Source: Echinometra lucunter
Taxonomy: Eukaryota > Echinodermata > Echinoidea > Camarodonta > Echinometridae
Direction: 5' to 3'
Assembly (NCBI GenBank): GCA_029962745.1
Contig: CM057153.1
Span: 6,849,314-6,913,313, forward strand
Length of the DNA stretch: 64,000 bases
Below the pieces are notes generated by a model that worked only from the letters and a program-made list of their open reading frames with translations, had not been told where the DNA came from and searched no databases. The position numbers and the translations under genes were made by a program. Shown piece by piece: positions 1-10,847 of the stretch (position 1 is its first letter; each line of letters starts with the position of its first letter).

Positions 1-99
1 TTGGACTACCACCATCCCGCTTGGGTGGAGACCAGGTCAGGGTGGCTGTGGTCGGTGTGACATTAGCGGGCTCAGGGGCATCGGGAGCAGCAGGAGCAT
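1..99 (-). CDS. Fn3 domain 26, N-terminal part (exon cut by window end)
   Basis: Acceptor CAG lies at 100-102; the exon opens with D-A-P-A-A-P and runs through LTWSPPKRDGG, the A-B strand and proline/DGG turn of a titin Fn3 domain. Residues ANVTPTTATLTW match the single-domain exons at 1296 and 2986. The rest of the domain is beyond base 1. It follows the two-domain exon at 377-958, completing a 2+1 exon set. Confidence 0.8.
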
Positions 100-376
100 C
101 TGGATATGGGACACAGAATATCAGTATATTGCATGTTAATGATGCTAATTCCTGATCTAATCTTAATAGGATATGAAAGTACCTTAATATTTGAACATAA
201 CAATTCAAACAGATCCATAGCAATGAAAACATTGACAACATATTTCAAATGTATGGAAAAAATATATATTTCATACTTGTGTATTTCCAGAAAAACAATA
301 TGAATGAATTATAGTCCTGTATGAATATACAGACAGTTTGTGAGTATATTAAATGTTTTGTATCTATAATGCTTAC

Positions 377-958
377 CAAATGGAGCCTTGGCTACAAACT
401 TGATGGAAGGACTACTGGGTTCTCCTGGTCCAACCTTGTTCTCAGCAATAATCCTGAACTCATAGTCATTCTTCTCAACAAGGTCAGATACTGTCATAGT
501 TGTTTCCTTTACCAGAGTTCTGTTGACCCTAATCCAGCTTCTACCCTTTTCCCGCTTCTCCACAGTGTACCCAATGATAGTACTTCCTCCGTCTGAGGTA
601 GGTGGTGTCCAGTTGAGTGTCACAGAGTTCTTATCGATATCACTGACTTCTGGCATACCAGGTGGACCTGGGGGCTTGACTGCCACCAGGGATACTTCAC
701 TTGGTTTGCTCTGTCCAGCCTTATTGACAGCACTGACACGGAACTCTACATTCTCTCCCTCCTTCAGACCCTTGACAGTGAATGATGTCCCATCAATGGA
801 GTCTGTGACAGGTGTCCAGCGACCAGACTTATCCTTCTTCTCAAGGATGTAGCCTGTGATGTCGGCACCACCGTCGGATCTGGGAGGTGTCCAGGAGAGC
901 TCAACTTCTGTTGGGGAGATTCGCTTGATCTCTGGTGCACTGGGTGCTTGAGGGATAT
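377..958 (-). CDS. Two-domain Fn3 exon (Fn3 24 and 25)
   Basis: 582 bases, phase 1 to phase 1, donor GTAAGC at 371-376 and acceptor ACAG at 959-962. It encodes two full Fn3 domains without an intron between them: DIPQAPSAPEIKR opens the first and AVKPPGPPGMPEVSD opens the second. Both show the W-x-P-P/DGG turn and the EFRV-A-NKAG strand typical of titin and twitchin Fn3 domains. Likely role: rigid thick-filament-associated segment. Same layout as the exons at 2103, 3549 and 7467. Confidence 0.88.
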
Positions 959-1295
959 CTGTATTTGTGCCAGGGAATTTGCAAAGGGGAACATTAGATT
1001 AACATTATAATAGATGGTGTGGAAAAAAAGAAAATAGATCATGGGAACTATACGTGTGTTTTCCAGTTTTTCATATTCTGACCTCCTTATTTTTAAAGCA
1101 AATGCTTCATTACATTACCATTTAAACACAAATTAAAGTCATTACGATATAATATTGATTCAATTTATCAGTTCTACGCACTTACTCCAAATTACCAGTG
1201 TTCTTTTGAATTTGTTTTTCCTACACTATTCAAATTAAGATATATTTATTATCTCAAGTTAAAGAAAAGAAAATTTGTTCAAAATCAATACTCAC
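959..1295. other. Intron, nothing recognised
   Basis: AT-rich intron with GT-AG ends on the minus strand. I see no repeat or RNA gene in it. Confidence 0.6.
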
Positions 1296-1595
1296 CAAAT
1301 CCATATTTAGCAACAACCACTGTGTCTCTGCTTGGTTCACTCTGGCCCTCTTTGTTTTCTGCAATGACTCTGAAGGTATACTCAGTCTTGTCCTTCAAAC
1401 CTGTCACCTTGAATGTGAGCTCAGCAAATAAGTCTTTCTTGAGGACGGTGAAGCGAGAGCTGAACTTATCCTTCCATTCAATGATGTAATTGGTGATGGG
1501 GCTTCCTCCATCATCAGTGGGTGGGGTCCAGGTTAGGGTTAGGCTGGTCGGAGTGATGTCTGAGGCTTTGGGGGCACCAGGAGCAGTAGGCACAT
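1296..1595 (-). CDS. Fn3 domain 23 (single-domain exon)
   Basis: 300 bases, phase 1-1, donor GTGAGT and acceptor CCCAG. Encodes DVPTAPGAPKASDITPTSL, then LTWTPPTDDGG, an SSRFTVL strand and YTFRVIAENKEGQSEPS: one complete titin-class Fn3 domain. Very close in type to the exon at 2986-3285. It is the single member of a 2+1 exon super-repeat. Confidence 0.88.
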
Positions 1596-1793
1596 CTGGG
1601 CAAAAAAAAAAAAGGAAGAGAGAATACCCATGTGATGTGAAAGCTTTAACAGATTATTCTCAGCATTTGATAAGTCTAAGAAATTTCATTTTCATGGACC
1701 TTCATTTCATTCTAAAGTAAGAAGTCTAAAGCATACTTAAGTCTTCAGTGAAAGTCATACAAACATAAGTAAGGAAATAAAACAATAAGGCAC

Positions 1794-1971
1794 CTTATCA
1801 AAAGTCAGAACCAATTTGGAATGCAGCCTTTAGCATCTTTCCTGCTCAGCGTCTTTTCCCCTCCGATCCTCCCGTTCCTTCGCAGACAAAACAACGGGGA
1901 ATCAGGAAAGCCGGTGTAAAAGAACGGTCAGGAGAAGATGATCAAAGATGTGGGATGAGACTTTTGATAAG
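1794..1971. repeat. Small inverted-repeat element (MITE-like hairpin)
   Basis: A perfect 13-base inverted repeat, CTTATCAAAAGTC at 1794-1806 and its complement at 1959-1971, encloses a patch richer in G+C than the surrounding intron (about 1850-1945). Size and arms suggest a small non-autonomous DNA transposon. No target duplication was identified. Confidence 0.45.
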
Positions 1972-2102
1972 CAGCCTAATACACATTCATAAGAACCAGT
2001 GGCATAAGATGGCTCACCTTAACTGTATATCATTACAAGATCTTTGTTTATACTGCAGGGAAAGTTAAACTGAACAAATCAAAAGAAAAAAAAAACACGT
2101 AC

Positions 2103-2690
2103 CAAATGGAGACTTTGCAATGAACTTGACTGATGGTTCACTGGGCTGTCCTTGTCCTGCTCTGTTTTCTGCAATCACTCTAAATTCATAGTCAGTCTTC
2201 TCTGTTAGCTCAGTGACCTTCATAGTGAGGGCATCTATGGGTTTCCTGTTGACACGTACCCAACGATCTCGTCCCTTCTCACTCTTCTCTATGATGTAGC
2301 CAGTTATACTGCTTCCACCATCAGAAGAGGGCGCTTTCCATGTCACTGTTGCAGAGGTCTTGTTGATATCGCTGACTTCAGGTCTGCCTGGAGCACTTGG
2401 AGGTTTGGCCGTTAAGACAGTTACTTGACTTGGTTTTCCTTGACCAGCTTTGTTGACAGCACTGATCCTGAATTCCACATCCTCATCATCTGGAAGACCT
2501 TTGACTGTGAATGTGGTACCATCGATGGAGTCTGCAGACACTGGGGTCCAGCGACCAGATTTTTCTTTCTTCTCAATGATGTAACCAGTGATATCAGATC
2601 CACCATCAGAGAAGGGTGGAGTCCAGTCAAGTTGGACAGATGTTGGTGAAAGACGTTTGACTTCTGGAGGACTTGGTGCTTGAGGTACCT
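2103..2690 (-). CDS. Two-domain Fn3 exon (Fn3 21 and 22)
   Basis: 588 bases, phase 1-1, donor GTACGT, acceptor CTGCAG. First domain begins EVPQAPSPPEVKRLSPTSV; the second begins AKPPSAPGRPEVSD. Both have full Fn3 signatures (LDWTPPFSDGG and VTWKAPSSDGG; EFRISAVNKAG and EFRVIAENRAG). No intron between domains, as in 377-958 and 3549-4136. Confidence 0.9.
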
Positions 2691-2985
2691 CTGCAGATAT
2701 TTGAATAAAACAATGAAGAAAAATTCAGAACAACGGCACAAGTATGTATGTAGCTCTCTAGATTCCTTTCTAGGCTGATGATATAAAATCTAACTTGGTT
2801 TCTGGACATGACAGAAAGAATCTGCACGACACCTGCATACCGGTACATTTAATTCAATATCGAATCTTCCATCAGTATGAACATATAAAGAAATTTTCAT
2901 GCAATTTTTGCATACCACAAATATTTATGTGCATGAAGACACATGATAGACATTAACTTCTCAACAAAGAAATGAGCTAACTTAC

Positions 2986-3285
2986 CAAAGCCAAATTTGG
3001 CAACTACTCTTGTCTCTCTGCTGGGTTCACTAGGTCCAGCTTTGTTCATAGCAATCACTCTGAACTGGTACTCATTGTTCTCCTTCAGGTTCTTCACAGT
3101 GAATGTGAGGTCAGTAATGGTGTCTCTTGTAACTGGGCTGAACTTAGTACTGTACTTGTCCTTGGATTCAATGATGTATTCAGTGATGGGGCTGCCACCA
3201 TCTGAATCAGGAGCAGTCCATGCGAGGGTCACAGAGGTTGGTGTGATGTTGGAAGCCTTTGGTGCACCAGGTGCACTAGGCACAT
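2986..3285 (-). CDS. Fn3 domain 20 (single-domain exon)
   Basis: 300 bases, phase 1-1, donor GTAAGT. One full Fn3 domain: DVPSAPGAPKASNITPTSV, LAWTAPDSDGG, QFRVIAMNKAGPSEPS. Partner of the two-domain exon at 3549-4136 in the 2+1 super-repeat. Confidence 0.9.
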
Positions 3286-3548
3286 CTATTTCAAGAAAAA
3301 GAGTCTTTGGTATGACTAAGGCATTCAAGGCATATATATTTTCAATCTACTTTTTCATTTCATATGTATAATAATACTAACTGGTGGGTTTGAAATTTTC
3401 AGGTCCCATAAACGAGGAATTCAAAGATTGAAAAATATAATAGATTTTGGATGGATTAAGTGTGAAAATGGAGGAATTCATGTTACTAAAAAATTACACT
3501 TTTATTCCATTATCAAAATCATCTGCAAATGTTATATATTTCACTCAC

Positions 3549-4136
3549 CAAATGGCGCTTTTGCAGTAAAGCTTGCAGAAGCATCGCTTGCTTCTCCAGG
3601 GCCTGCCCTGTTCTCTGCGATCACTCTGAACTCATAGTTGTTCTTCTCAACAAGGTCGGGAACCTTCATTGTGGTCTCTGTCACAGGTTTCCTGTTGACT
3701 CGCACCCAATGGTCACGTCCCTTCTCTCTCTTCTCCACAATGTAACCTGTCACTGGACTGCCACCATCCTGCTCAGGTGCTGTCCAAGAGACTACTGCAG
3801 AAGTCTTCTGAATGTCTGAGATTTCAGGTTTGCCAGGGGCACTTGGCGGCTTGGCTGCAACAACCGTCACTTCACTTGGTTTACCTACACCTGCCTTGTT
3901 CACAGCACTAACCCTGAATTCCACGTCTTCACCTTCTTTCAATCCCTTGACAGTGAAAGAGGTGTCTTCAATGGAGTCTGTAGTCACTGGTTTCCATCGA
4001 CCAGACTTGTCTTTCTTCTCAATAATGTAGCCAGTGACCTCTGAGCCACCATCGGCAGTTGGTGCACTCCAGTTCAACTGGACAGATGTTGGTGATAGGC
4101 GTTTCACTTCTGGGGGAGCTGGTGGTTTGGGAGCCT
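3549..4136 (-). CDS. Two-domain Fn3 exon (Fn3 18 and 19)
   Basis: 588 bases, phase 1-1, donor GTGAGT, acceptor TACAG. First domain opens EAPKPPAPPEVKRLSPTSV with LNWSAPTADGG; second opens AKPPSAPGKPEISDIQKTS with VSWTAPEQDGG and KGRDHWVRVNRK. Intact frame throughout. Confidence 0.9.
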
Positions 4137-4340
4137 CTGTAAATTTATAGATAAATTATATCATTTAATACGAAGGTGAAAAGAAGCATTTAAAATACAT
4201 ATAGATATATTATCCTTTGCACATTTTGTGGATTTGAAAATGAAGCATTTTACTAGCTAATTACATGTATGAAACTCAGGATATGTTGGACTGGAGTCTA
4301 TGGAAAATGTGTGCTTCCCTGCTAAAAAGTACCTTATGTA

Positions 4341-4428
4341 CCATGGTACTTTGACAAAATTACCACCAAACCATGAAAGTACCATCAAATTACCATAATT
4401 TGATGGTAATTTTGTCAAACTACCATGG
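4341..4428. repeat. Palindromic hairpin in intron 4137-4829
   Basis: 25-base arms at 4341-4365 and 4404-4428 are complementary with one mismatch, and an inner 10-base pair of arms (4381-4390 with 4398-4407) nests inside. The arms read CCATGGTA... and TTGACAAAATTACCA. Likely a tiny MITE or foldback. The rest of the 693-base intron shows nothing recognisable. Confidence 0.55.
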
Positions 4429-4829
4429 GACTCATGATAATTTTTTTTACAAGGGTTCCTATGTGTCAGACCACCAATGAAAAGATAAATCGTACAGGTG
4501 CAGAGTGGTTGTTTCATCATCTATATTGCATATTGTATATAAAACCAAGTTTCACCATACTAGAAAAATAAGTAACATACATTTTAAGGAAAACGTTAAT
4601 GGATATTACATTCAATTACTTAAAAACAAGATCATTCACAATGTAACTTTACACTTCGCTTCTAACACTAAGATATGCATTTAAGATGCTTGCACTGGAT
4701 AATGATCATGAAGCAGAAGAATAGAATAATAAACATATTATGGATCAGGCAGTTGCAAGGAAAAAAAGGAACGATTTAAAAAATTCCAAGTCAACAATGT
4801 AACATGGAGTTGAAAGGAGGATGTTTTAC

Positions 4830-5129
4830 CAAATGGATATTTTGCAGTCACATTGACCGACTGACTCGGTTTCCCTGGCCCAGCTAGGTTATGGGCCACA
4901 ATGCGGAACTGGTAGTTCTCATTCTCCTTTAACTTCTTGACCAAGAAAGTCGTCTCTGTAATAGGTTCTCTGTTTGCAGGAGTCCATCTTGTGCTGTATG
5001 GCTCCTTCATTTCAACAGTGTAGCCCATAACTGGGCTTCCACCGTCAAATGAGGGCTCTCTCCAGGTTAGGACTGCAGAAGTTGGAGTTGTATCCTTGGC
5101 AACCAAATTTCCAGGAGCTTCAGGTGTTT
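4830..5129 (-). CDS. Fn3 domain 17 (single-domain exon)
   Basis: 300 bases, phase 1-1, donor GTAAAA (weaker than its neighbours), acceptor AACAG. Encodes ETPEAPGNLVAKDTTPTSAV, LTWREPSFDGG, STRWTPANREPITE and QFRIVAHNLAGPGKPS: one Fn3 domain. It is an extra single domain between two 2+1 sets, next to another single-domain exon (6827). Confidence 0.88.
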
Positions 5130-5285
5130 CTGTTATTGTTTGTTATACATGATGATGATTGGAGTGGGGATATGGCAGGGAAGAGAAAAAATGACAAAGC
5201 ATGCAAAAGCATTCACTTTCATTTCTTGAAACATGCATTCTTGAATAAAGAATGATGGAAATGCATGATAAATCATACCATTAAG

Positions 5286-5776
5286 CCCCCATTCCATTAT
5301 GCCGCTCTAGCTACGATTTGGCAATTTTTTCAGGTCGAGGAAGATCGGGTGAAAAATGGCCGATCCGGACCCAATACTCAGCGATTTCTCTAGGCAAGAA
5401 TAATTTTCGTTTTCTAGAAAGCCAGGGAAATCATGGTAGATCGGGGCAGCAGCGGTACCACAGTGGCGCCAACTTTACGTCCCATTCAGGTGCTGTTGTC
5501 ACACTGAGAAAGACTTTACTACGCTGTGTTTACGCTGTAGTAACGTTCTTTCCGCTCGCTTTACGATGAGTTTTGATAGGGAAGATCGGGATAAAATTTT
5601 GAACATGTTCAAAATTTCTCGCCGATCTGAACAAATGCCCGCTCCTATCCCGATCTCACAACGCTATTTTTACGATGCCGCCGATTGCAAGCGATACCAG
5701 TGCGCTTTCCCCGATCTACCAAAATCTGCCAGATCGGGGTAGATCGGGAGCCAGATAGGCATAGTGGAACGGCCCC
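5286..5776. mobile_element. Putative GATCGGG-rich MITE in intron
   Basis: A G+C-rich island inside an AT-rich intron (5130-6826). The ends are imperfect inverted repeats: 5291-5310 pairs with 5751-5770 (15 of 20 bases). The interior carries repeated AGATCGGGG/CCCCGATCT-type words. This looks like a non-autonomous DNA element; no coding sequence or clear target duplication was seen. The rest of the intron (5777-6826) holds nothing I recognise. Confidence 0.5.
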
Positions 5777-6826
5777 TTTCGTAAATAAGAATAGTGTCAC
5801 GGATGATTTAATTTAAGATTTTCCATTTTAAAGTTAGTCATGCACTTTTTAATGATTAATTCGGATTTCGAATTGTTTAAGCTGTTGGAGGTACCCGTAT
5901 CAATGGAAACAGTTTCAAAAGGTTTTTAATCCATGATGTCACCATAATAAAAGACATTTAGTCATTCACTAAATATCATTTAATGACAAGATTTTCTTCA
6001 AAACACTAAACTTGCAAAGCTTACATATGTAGCATTGCTCTTATGTCTCCCTTGAATACCTTACATGCTTTTCTATATATTTTATATCAGTGACACTACC
6101 CTTTCTCATTCGTAAAAGTAGCCAAATGGGTTGAATAGTTTGGCATACAAAAGATAATTTTAGGTTCAAGTCATTAATAGAAACAAACTTTAAAATGAAC
6201 ATAAATGAAGTAGGACACACATGTAACCTGAAAAATTTGAACAAATGGATGCCAATCATTTACAAAGTAGTATAATGAACTTGGTAAAATAGGTAAATTG
6301 TAACTCTCACTTTAAATAAAATTCCATGTGTGACCCAGTCTGATAAATGTTTGCAAATATAGAAAGCAATGCAATATGAACAATAAAATCCTGTAAGAAT
6401 GGATATTTCTTTACATGAGAGCAAACAGGAATAAATGTACATTGCACTATGGTATAGTTGTTTTAAACAATGAAGAAATAACACTGAAATAACATGAAAA
6501 TATTCATGCTATCAAATAACTGAATTCATGCATCAGAACTGGATAACAAAATTATCTTTACCCAACAGTAAAGATGATAAGCAATACTGGTTTCTGTATA
6601 AATTCTTTTACATGAAAATCGAGGATTGATTAAAAAAAACACATACAAAACAAAATGAACATGAACAAAGTCTTCCTTAGACATGCATTCTAACTGCAAA
6701 ATATCAGGTCTAAAGTAACATATGGCTACATAAGAGAAGAAATATTGTCAAGCATTAAATCAAAGAAAGGAATGTACACTGTAGAGTACCTTATGCTAAA
6801 AACACAAGGACGAATTCTCTACTCAC

Positions 6827-7126
6827 CAAACTGGTGTTTTGCAATGAACTTGCATTCATGACTTGGCTTGCTTGGGCCAGCCTTGTTCTCAGCAATGACG
6901 CGGTATGTATACTCATTGTTCTCTTGGAGGTTGGTGACTTTAAAGGAAGTATCTGGGATTAGGTCCTTGGTGACTTTGGTCCAGCGAGAGCTGAATCTGT
7001 CCTTTGTCTCCAAGGTGTAGCCTATGATGGGACTGCCTCCATCCAAGTCTGGTGGTAGCCATGAGAGTGTAGCGGAGGTTGGTGTGATGTCAGATGCACC
7101 AAGAGAGTAGGGAGCTTCTGGAGCAT
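6827..7126 (-). CDS. Fn3 domain 16 (single-domain exon)
   Basis: 300 bases, phase 1-1, donor GTGAGT. DAPEAPYSLGASDITPTSA, LSWLPPDLDGG, SSRWTKVTKDLIPD, YTYRVIAENKAGPSKPS: one full Fn3 domain. It follows the two-domain exon at 7467-8059 as the single member of a 2+1 set. Confidence 0.9.
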
Positions 7127-7466
7127 CTGAAACATTTAAGGAAAGAAGTAAATGGTTGGAGGTTTGCGTAAGGAAACAAAATCAAGAAAGAGCATTTAAA
7201 ATTCATATGCCTAAAAACATATATATATATAAGAAATAAGACTTTTACAAGTGACTGCTTTTCAACTGCCATCTCAACTGTATGAATTGTTAAGTATAAG
7301 TACTTATAACAAAATAATGTCTATCATATGCAGTATATGGCTTTTTTAAAGTTAAACTCAAGTATATAACAATTTTATCACAATGGACAGATTTCCATAT
7401 CTTTATTTTAAAGGAGAGAAATTTCATATGAATAAAGAATAGGATCATGACTGCATGTGAGCCTAC
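7127..7466. other. Intron, nothing recognised
   Basis: AT-rich intron with a short TA run; no repeat or gene recognised. Confidence 0.6.
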
Positions 7467-8059
7467 CATATGGGGCCTTGGCCGTAAATTTTGTAGATGG
7501 ACTGCTGGGTTCTCCGGGACCCACTTTGTTCTCTGCAATCACTCTGAACTCGTACTGGTTCTTCTCAGTGAGATCAGTAACTTTCAGAGCAGTGTCCTTC
7601 ACCAAGCTCTTATTCACCCTCACCCAGCGATCCCTTCCTTTCTCCCTTCGCTCGACAGTGTAACCTGTGATTGTGCTACCACCATCAGATGAGGGCGCTG
7701 TCCATGTCACTGTTGCTGATGTCCTGTCAATGTCACTTACTTCCGGTGCAGCAGGAGCACCTGGAGGCTTGGCAGCCAATGTTGTAACTGACTTGGTTTC
7801 CCAGTACCAGCTTTGGTAACAGCGCTGACTCTGAATTCCACATTCTCGCCATCAGGCAGTCCTTTCACTGTGAATGAGGTGTCTGTGACAGAGTCAGTTT
7901 CAACAGGAGACCACCTTGGAGACATCTTCTCCTTCTTCTCCAGAACATAGCCGGTGAGCTCAGATCCTCCATCAGACTTGGGGGGCGGGGACCACTTACG
8001 GTTAGCAGAAGTAGGAGACTCTCTGGCGACACTGTCAATAGTTGGTGCTTGAGGTGGTT
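7467..8059 (-). CDS. Two-domain Fn3 exon (Fn3 14 and 15) with a 1-bp frameshift
   Basis: Same layout as 3549-4136: first domain begins EPPQAPTIDSVARESPTSAN, second begins AAKPPGAPAAPEVSD. Length 593 is not divisible by three. The frame breaks near 7787-7792, where KPSQ should continue as V-T-T-L-A-A-K-P-P; one base is missing. Upstream and downstream sequence is normal, so I read it as a consensus error close to a contig end rather than a decayed exon. Confidence 0.8.
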
Positions 8060-8256
8060 CTGTATGGGTGTATTGAAAAAGCAGCTGTTAGTAAAAGCAG
8101 CAGTTTTTATGAGCAAATATATGTGTAAAATGAGTTCGAAATGAGCAACAGCATATTAACAAAGAATGAATGACCTGGAATACAAACCGGAGTTCAAGAT
8201 AATAATAGTCGTTAATACAAAATGGTATGTAATCTCAGAGCCACACTACACTCAAC

Positions 8257-8559
8257 CAAATGGATACTTGGCAAGTGACATGAACCTCTTGACTTGGTTT
8301 ACTCTGTCCAGCCTTGTTTTCTGCAATCACTCTGAACTGGTACTCCTCTTTCTCCTTGAGGTTGGGCAGAACAACCGTGGTCTCCGAGATCAGTTTCTCT
8401 GGTGGCCTTGGTCCAGCGGGGGCTGAACTTGTCCTTCATCTCCACTGTGTAGCCTGTGATTGGGCTTCCACCATCAGATGGTGGTGGTGTCCAGGTGAGG
8501 GTCACAGAGGTCGGAGTTAAAGTCAGAAGGTGTTGGTTTACCTGGAGCATCAGGTACAT
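8257..8559 (-). CDS. Fn3 domain 13 with several indels
   Basis: Opens DVPDAPGKPTPSDF, then LTWTPPPSDGG, SPRWTKATRE and YQFRVIAENKAGQSKPS are found, but in different frames. At least three single-base indels are needed (about 8268, 8393 and 8520). The donor reads GTTGAG where its neighbours read GTGAG, which fits one extra base. Domain identity is clear; the sequence is not reliable. Confidence 0.72.
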
Positions 8560-8807
8560 CTGTCACAGGAAATTGTATTAAAGTAAAGTTCTACAATTAA
8601 AATGGAAGGCTGAAATACCGTTTTTGTATATTTCTGTTATCACATTTGAGGGAAGGCTTTCGTTTCTTCACGAGGACCTACTTCATTGCCCTAATCAAAT
8701 GGATATACCAGACTGGCATGGCATGAAAAAAATGTATTTCCTTGCTTAATAGGTTATTCCATAGTTTTTATTCAAATGAAATATAACGGCATTGCACATT
8801 TTCTTAC

Positions 8808-9109
8808 CATATGGAGGTTTGGCTACAAATGGTTTGCACACATCGCTAGGATTACCAGGTCCAGCTGGGTTCACTGCAATTACTCTGAACTGGTATTCAT
8901 TGCCTTCTTTTAGGTCTTTCAGGTGATTGTGACGGTATCACCTGGAGTCTGGGCCGCCTTGGTCCAACGGGAGCTGAAGCGGTCCTTGCGTTCAATGATG
9001 TACTCAGTGATATCTGCACCACCATTGTTGGATGGAGGTGACCATTCAAGATGGACGGAGGTTTCAGTAATGTCAGATGGAACAGGAGTGCTAGGTGCTC
9101 CAGGAACAT
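8808..9109 (-). CDS. Fn3 domain 12 with a 1-bp deletion
   Basis: 302 bases instead of 303. Opens DVPGAPSTPVPSDITETSV, LEWSPPSNNGG, SSRWTKAAQTPGD; the frame breaks near 8925 inside the strand leading to KDLKEGNEYQF, then VIAVNPAGPGNPSD and a C-terminal AKPPYG. Splice sites (GTAAG donor, TTCAG acceptor) are normal. Confidence 0.76.
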
Positions 9110-9333
9110 CTGAATAATTTAGATTAAAAAAGTGGTTTACAACATCCTTCCCTATGTTTTCAATGAAACTTATTTAGACTAATCAATACAGTGTTCTTTG
9201 TACTATCAAATGTAGGCAATTTCAATTTAGGGTTTCTCTGTTCTGTTCATGTCATTTAATGTCGTAAAAGCTGTTTGTCAAAAAATTGCTTCTATTGCAC
9301 ACAAAAATTGGCACAACAGAAACAATAACTCAC

Positions 9334-10143
9334 CAAATGGAAGTTTGGCCTTGAATGTAGCAGAAGGCAGACTTGTGGGCCTACACCAGCTTTATTTACA
9401 GCACTGACACGGAAGTCATAGGTGGCATTCTCTGTCAGCCCTGTAACTGTGAAGCTAGTTTCTGGGATAGGTTTGTTGACCTTGGTCCACTTGTCTCGAG
9501 ACTTGTCTCTCTTTTCAATGATGTAGCCAGTAACTTCTGAGCCACCATCGTCATCTGGAGGTGACCATGTCAGGTCAATGGATGTCGGTCCTTGTTGATT
9601 GGGGTTGGAGGAGGAGGTGCACCTGGCNNNNNNNNNNNNNNNNNNNNNNNNNNNNNNNNNNNNNNNNNNNNNNNNNNNNNNNNNNNNNNNNNNNNNNNNN
9701 NNNNNNNNNNNNNNNNNNNNNNNNNNNNNNNNNNNNNNNNNNNNNNNNNNNNNNNNNNNNNNNNNNNNNNNNNNNNNNNNNNNNNNNNNNNNNNNNNNNN
9801 NNNNNNNNNNNNNNNNNNNNNNNNNNNNNNNNNNNNNNNNNNNNNNNNNNNNNNNNNNNNNNNNNNNNNNNNNNNNNNNNNNNNNNNNNNNNNNNNNNNN
9901 NNNNNNNNNNNNNNNNNNNNNNNNNNNNNNNNNNNNNNNNNNNNNNNNNNNNNNNNNNNNNNNNNNNNNNNNNNNNNNNNNNNNNNNNNNNNNNNNNNNN
10001 NNNNNNNNNNNNNNNNNNNNNNNNNNNNNNNNNNNNNNNNNNNNNNNNNNNNNNNNNNNNNNNNNNNNNNNNNNNNNNNNNNNNNNNNNNNNNNNNNNNN
10101 NNNNNNNNNNNNNNNNNNNNNNNNNNNGGTGCACCTGGCTCAT
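9334..10143 (-). CDS. Fn3 domain 11, interrupted by an assembly gap
   Basis: The exon starts at the acceptor AACAG (10144-10148), enters the N gap after 16 bases and continues at 9627-9334. Joined over the shared 12 bases it is 298 bases; two evident single-base deletions (near 9384 and 9586) would restore the usual 300. Residues TSIDLTWSPPDDDGG, KWTKVNKPIPETSF and YDFRVSAVNKAGVG identify Fn3. Confidence 0.72.
9628..10127. other. 500-N assembly gap
   Basis: Exactly 500 N, a placeholder size. The 12 bases GGTGCACCTGGC are present on both sides (9616-9627 and 10128-10139), so the flanking contigs probably overlap. Confidence 0.95.
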
Positions 10144-10541
10144 CTGTTAGATCGAGCATGGAAACAGGTGAGGGAATATAGTAATTTCAATATTCTTAGC
10201 AATAGCAAAAGATTGTAGTGACTTTCCATACATTTTCTTACAAGAATGAAATCAAATATGGGAATGTGTTACCTCTAACATATTTCACTTGAAGGATTTA
10301 AAAAAAAATTCATTTATAACCACAACTGTATAAGAATGGATTCATAAAGTGAATGTAGTCAGAAGAATAAGAATGCTTGGAGAAACATTCAACAAATCTC
10401 TTCTCCTGTAAACAGTGAAGAGAAGCTATTTGCACAGAAAAACAATGAGTTTAGCTAACTGCCTAGTATATCAAATCACTGACAATGCTACAGATTCATA
10501 AATGTACACTGTACTTCTGCTGAGACAGATATAGTACTCAC
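10144..10541. other. Intron, nothing recognised
   Basis: AT-rich GT-AG intron; no repeat or RNA gene recognised. Confidence 0.6.
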
Positions 10542-10847
10542 CATAAGGAGGCTTTGCTTTCTTTGGTTGGGTGGCAGGACTGGACTCGCCAACGCCAGCA
10601 GCATTTTCTGCACTGACTCTGAACATGTAGTTTGTACCTTCTTTGAGGTCATTCAGGGTGAGAGTCAATTCGGTGACTAAGTCCTCTTTGTGGGCCTTGG
10701 TCCATCGTTTGCGATCAGCATCACACTTCTCAACGATGTAGCCTAGGATTTCAGCGCCACCATCATCAGTAGGTGGTGTCCATGTCAGGGTCATGCGCGT
10801 CTTGTCAATGTCACTGATGTCTGGGATTCCAGGTGGCCCTGGAACAT
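10542..10847 (-). CDS. Fn3 domain 10
   Basis: 306 bases, phase 1-1, donor GTGAGT. DVPGPPGIPDISDIDKTR, LTWTPPTDDGG, VEKCDADRKRWTKAHKED, LVTELTLTLNDL and RVSAENAAGVGESSP. The Cys/Arg-rich C strand and AENAAGVG tail place it in the same subtype as the exons at 14525 and 16164. Confidence 0.9.

Noticed and set aside
1850..1945. Intronic snoRNA or other small RNA (G+C-rich patch)
   Set aside because: No convincing C/D or H/ACA boxes at proper spacing; the patch lies between inverted repeats and is better explained as a MITE.
7467..9627. Pseudogenised gene segment
   Set aside because: Splice sites and domain residues are conserved and only single-base indels occur, concentrated toward a gap; consensus error is simpler.
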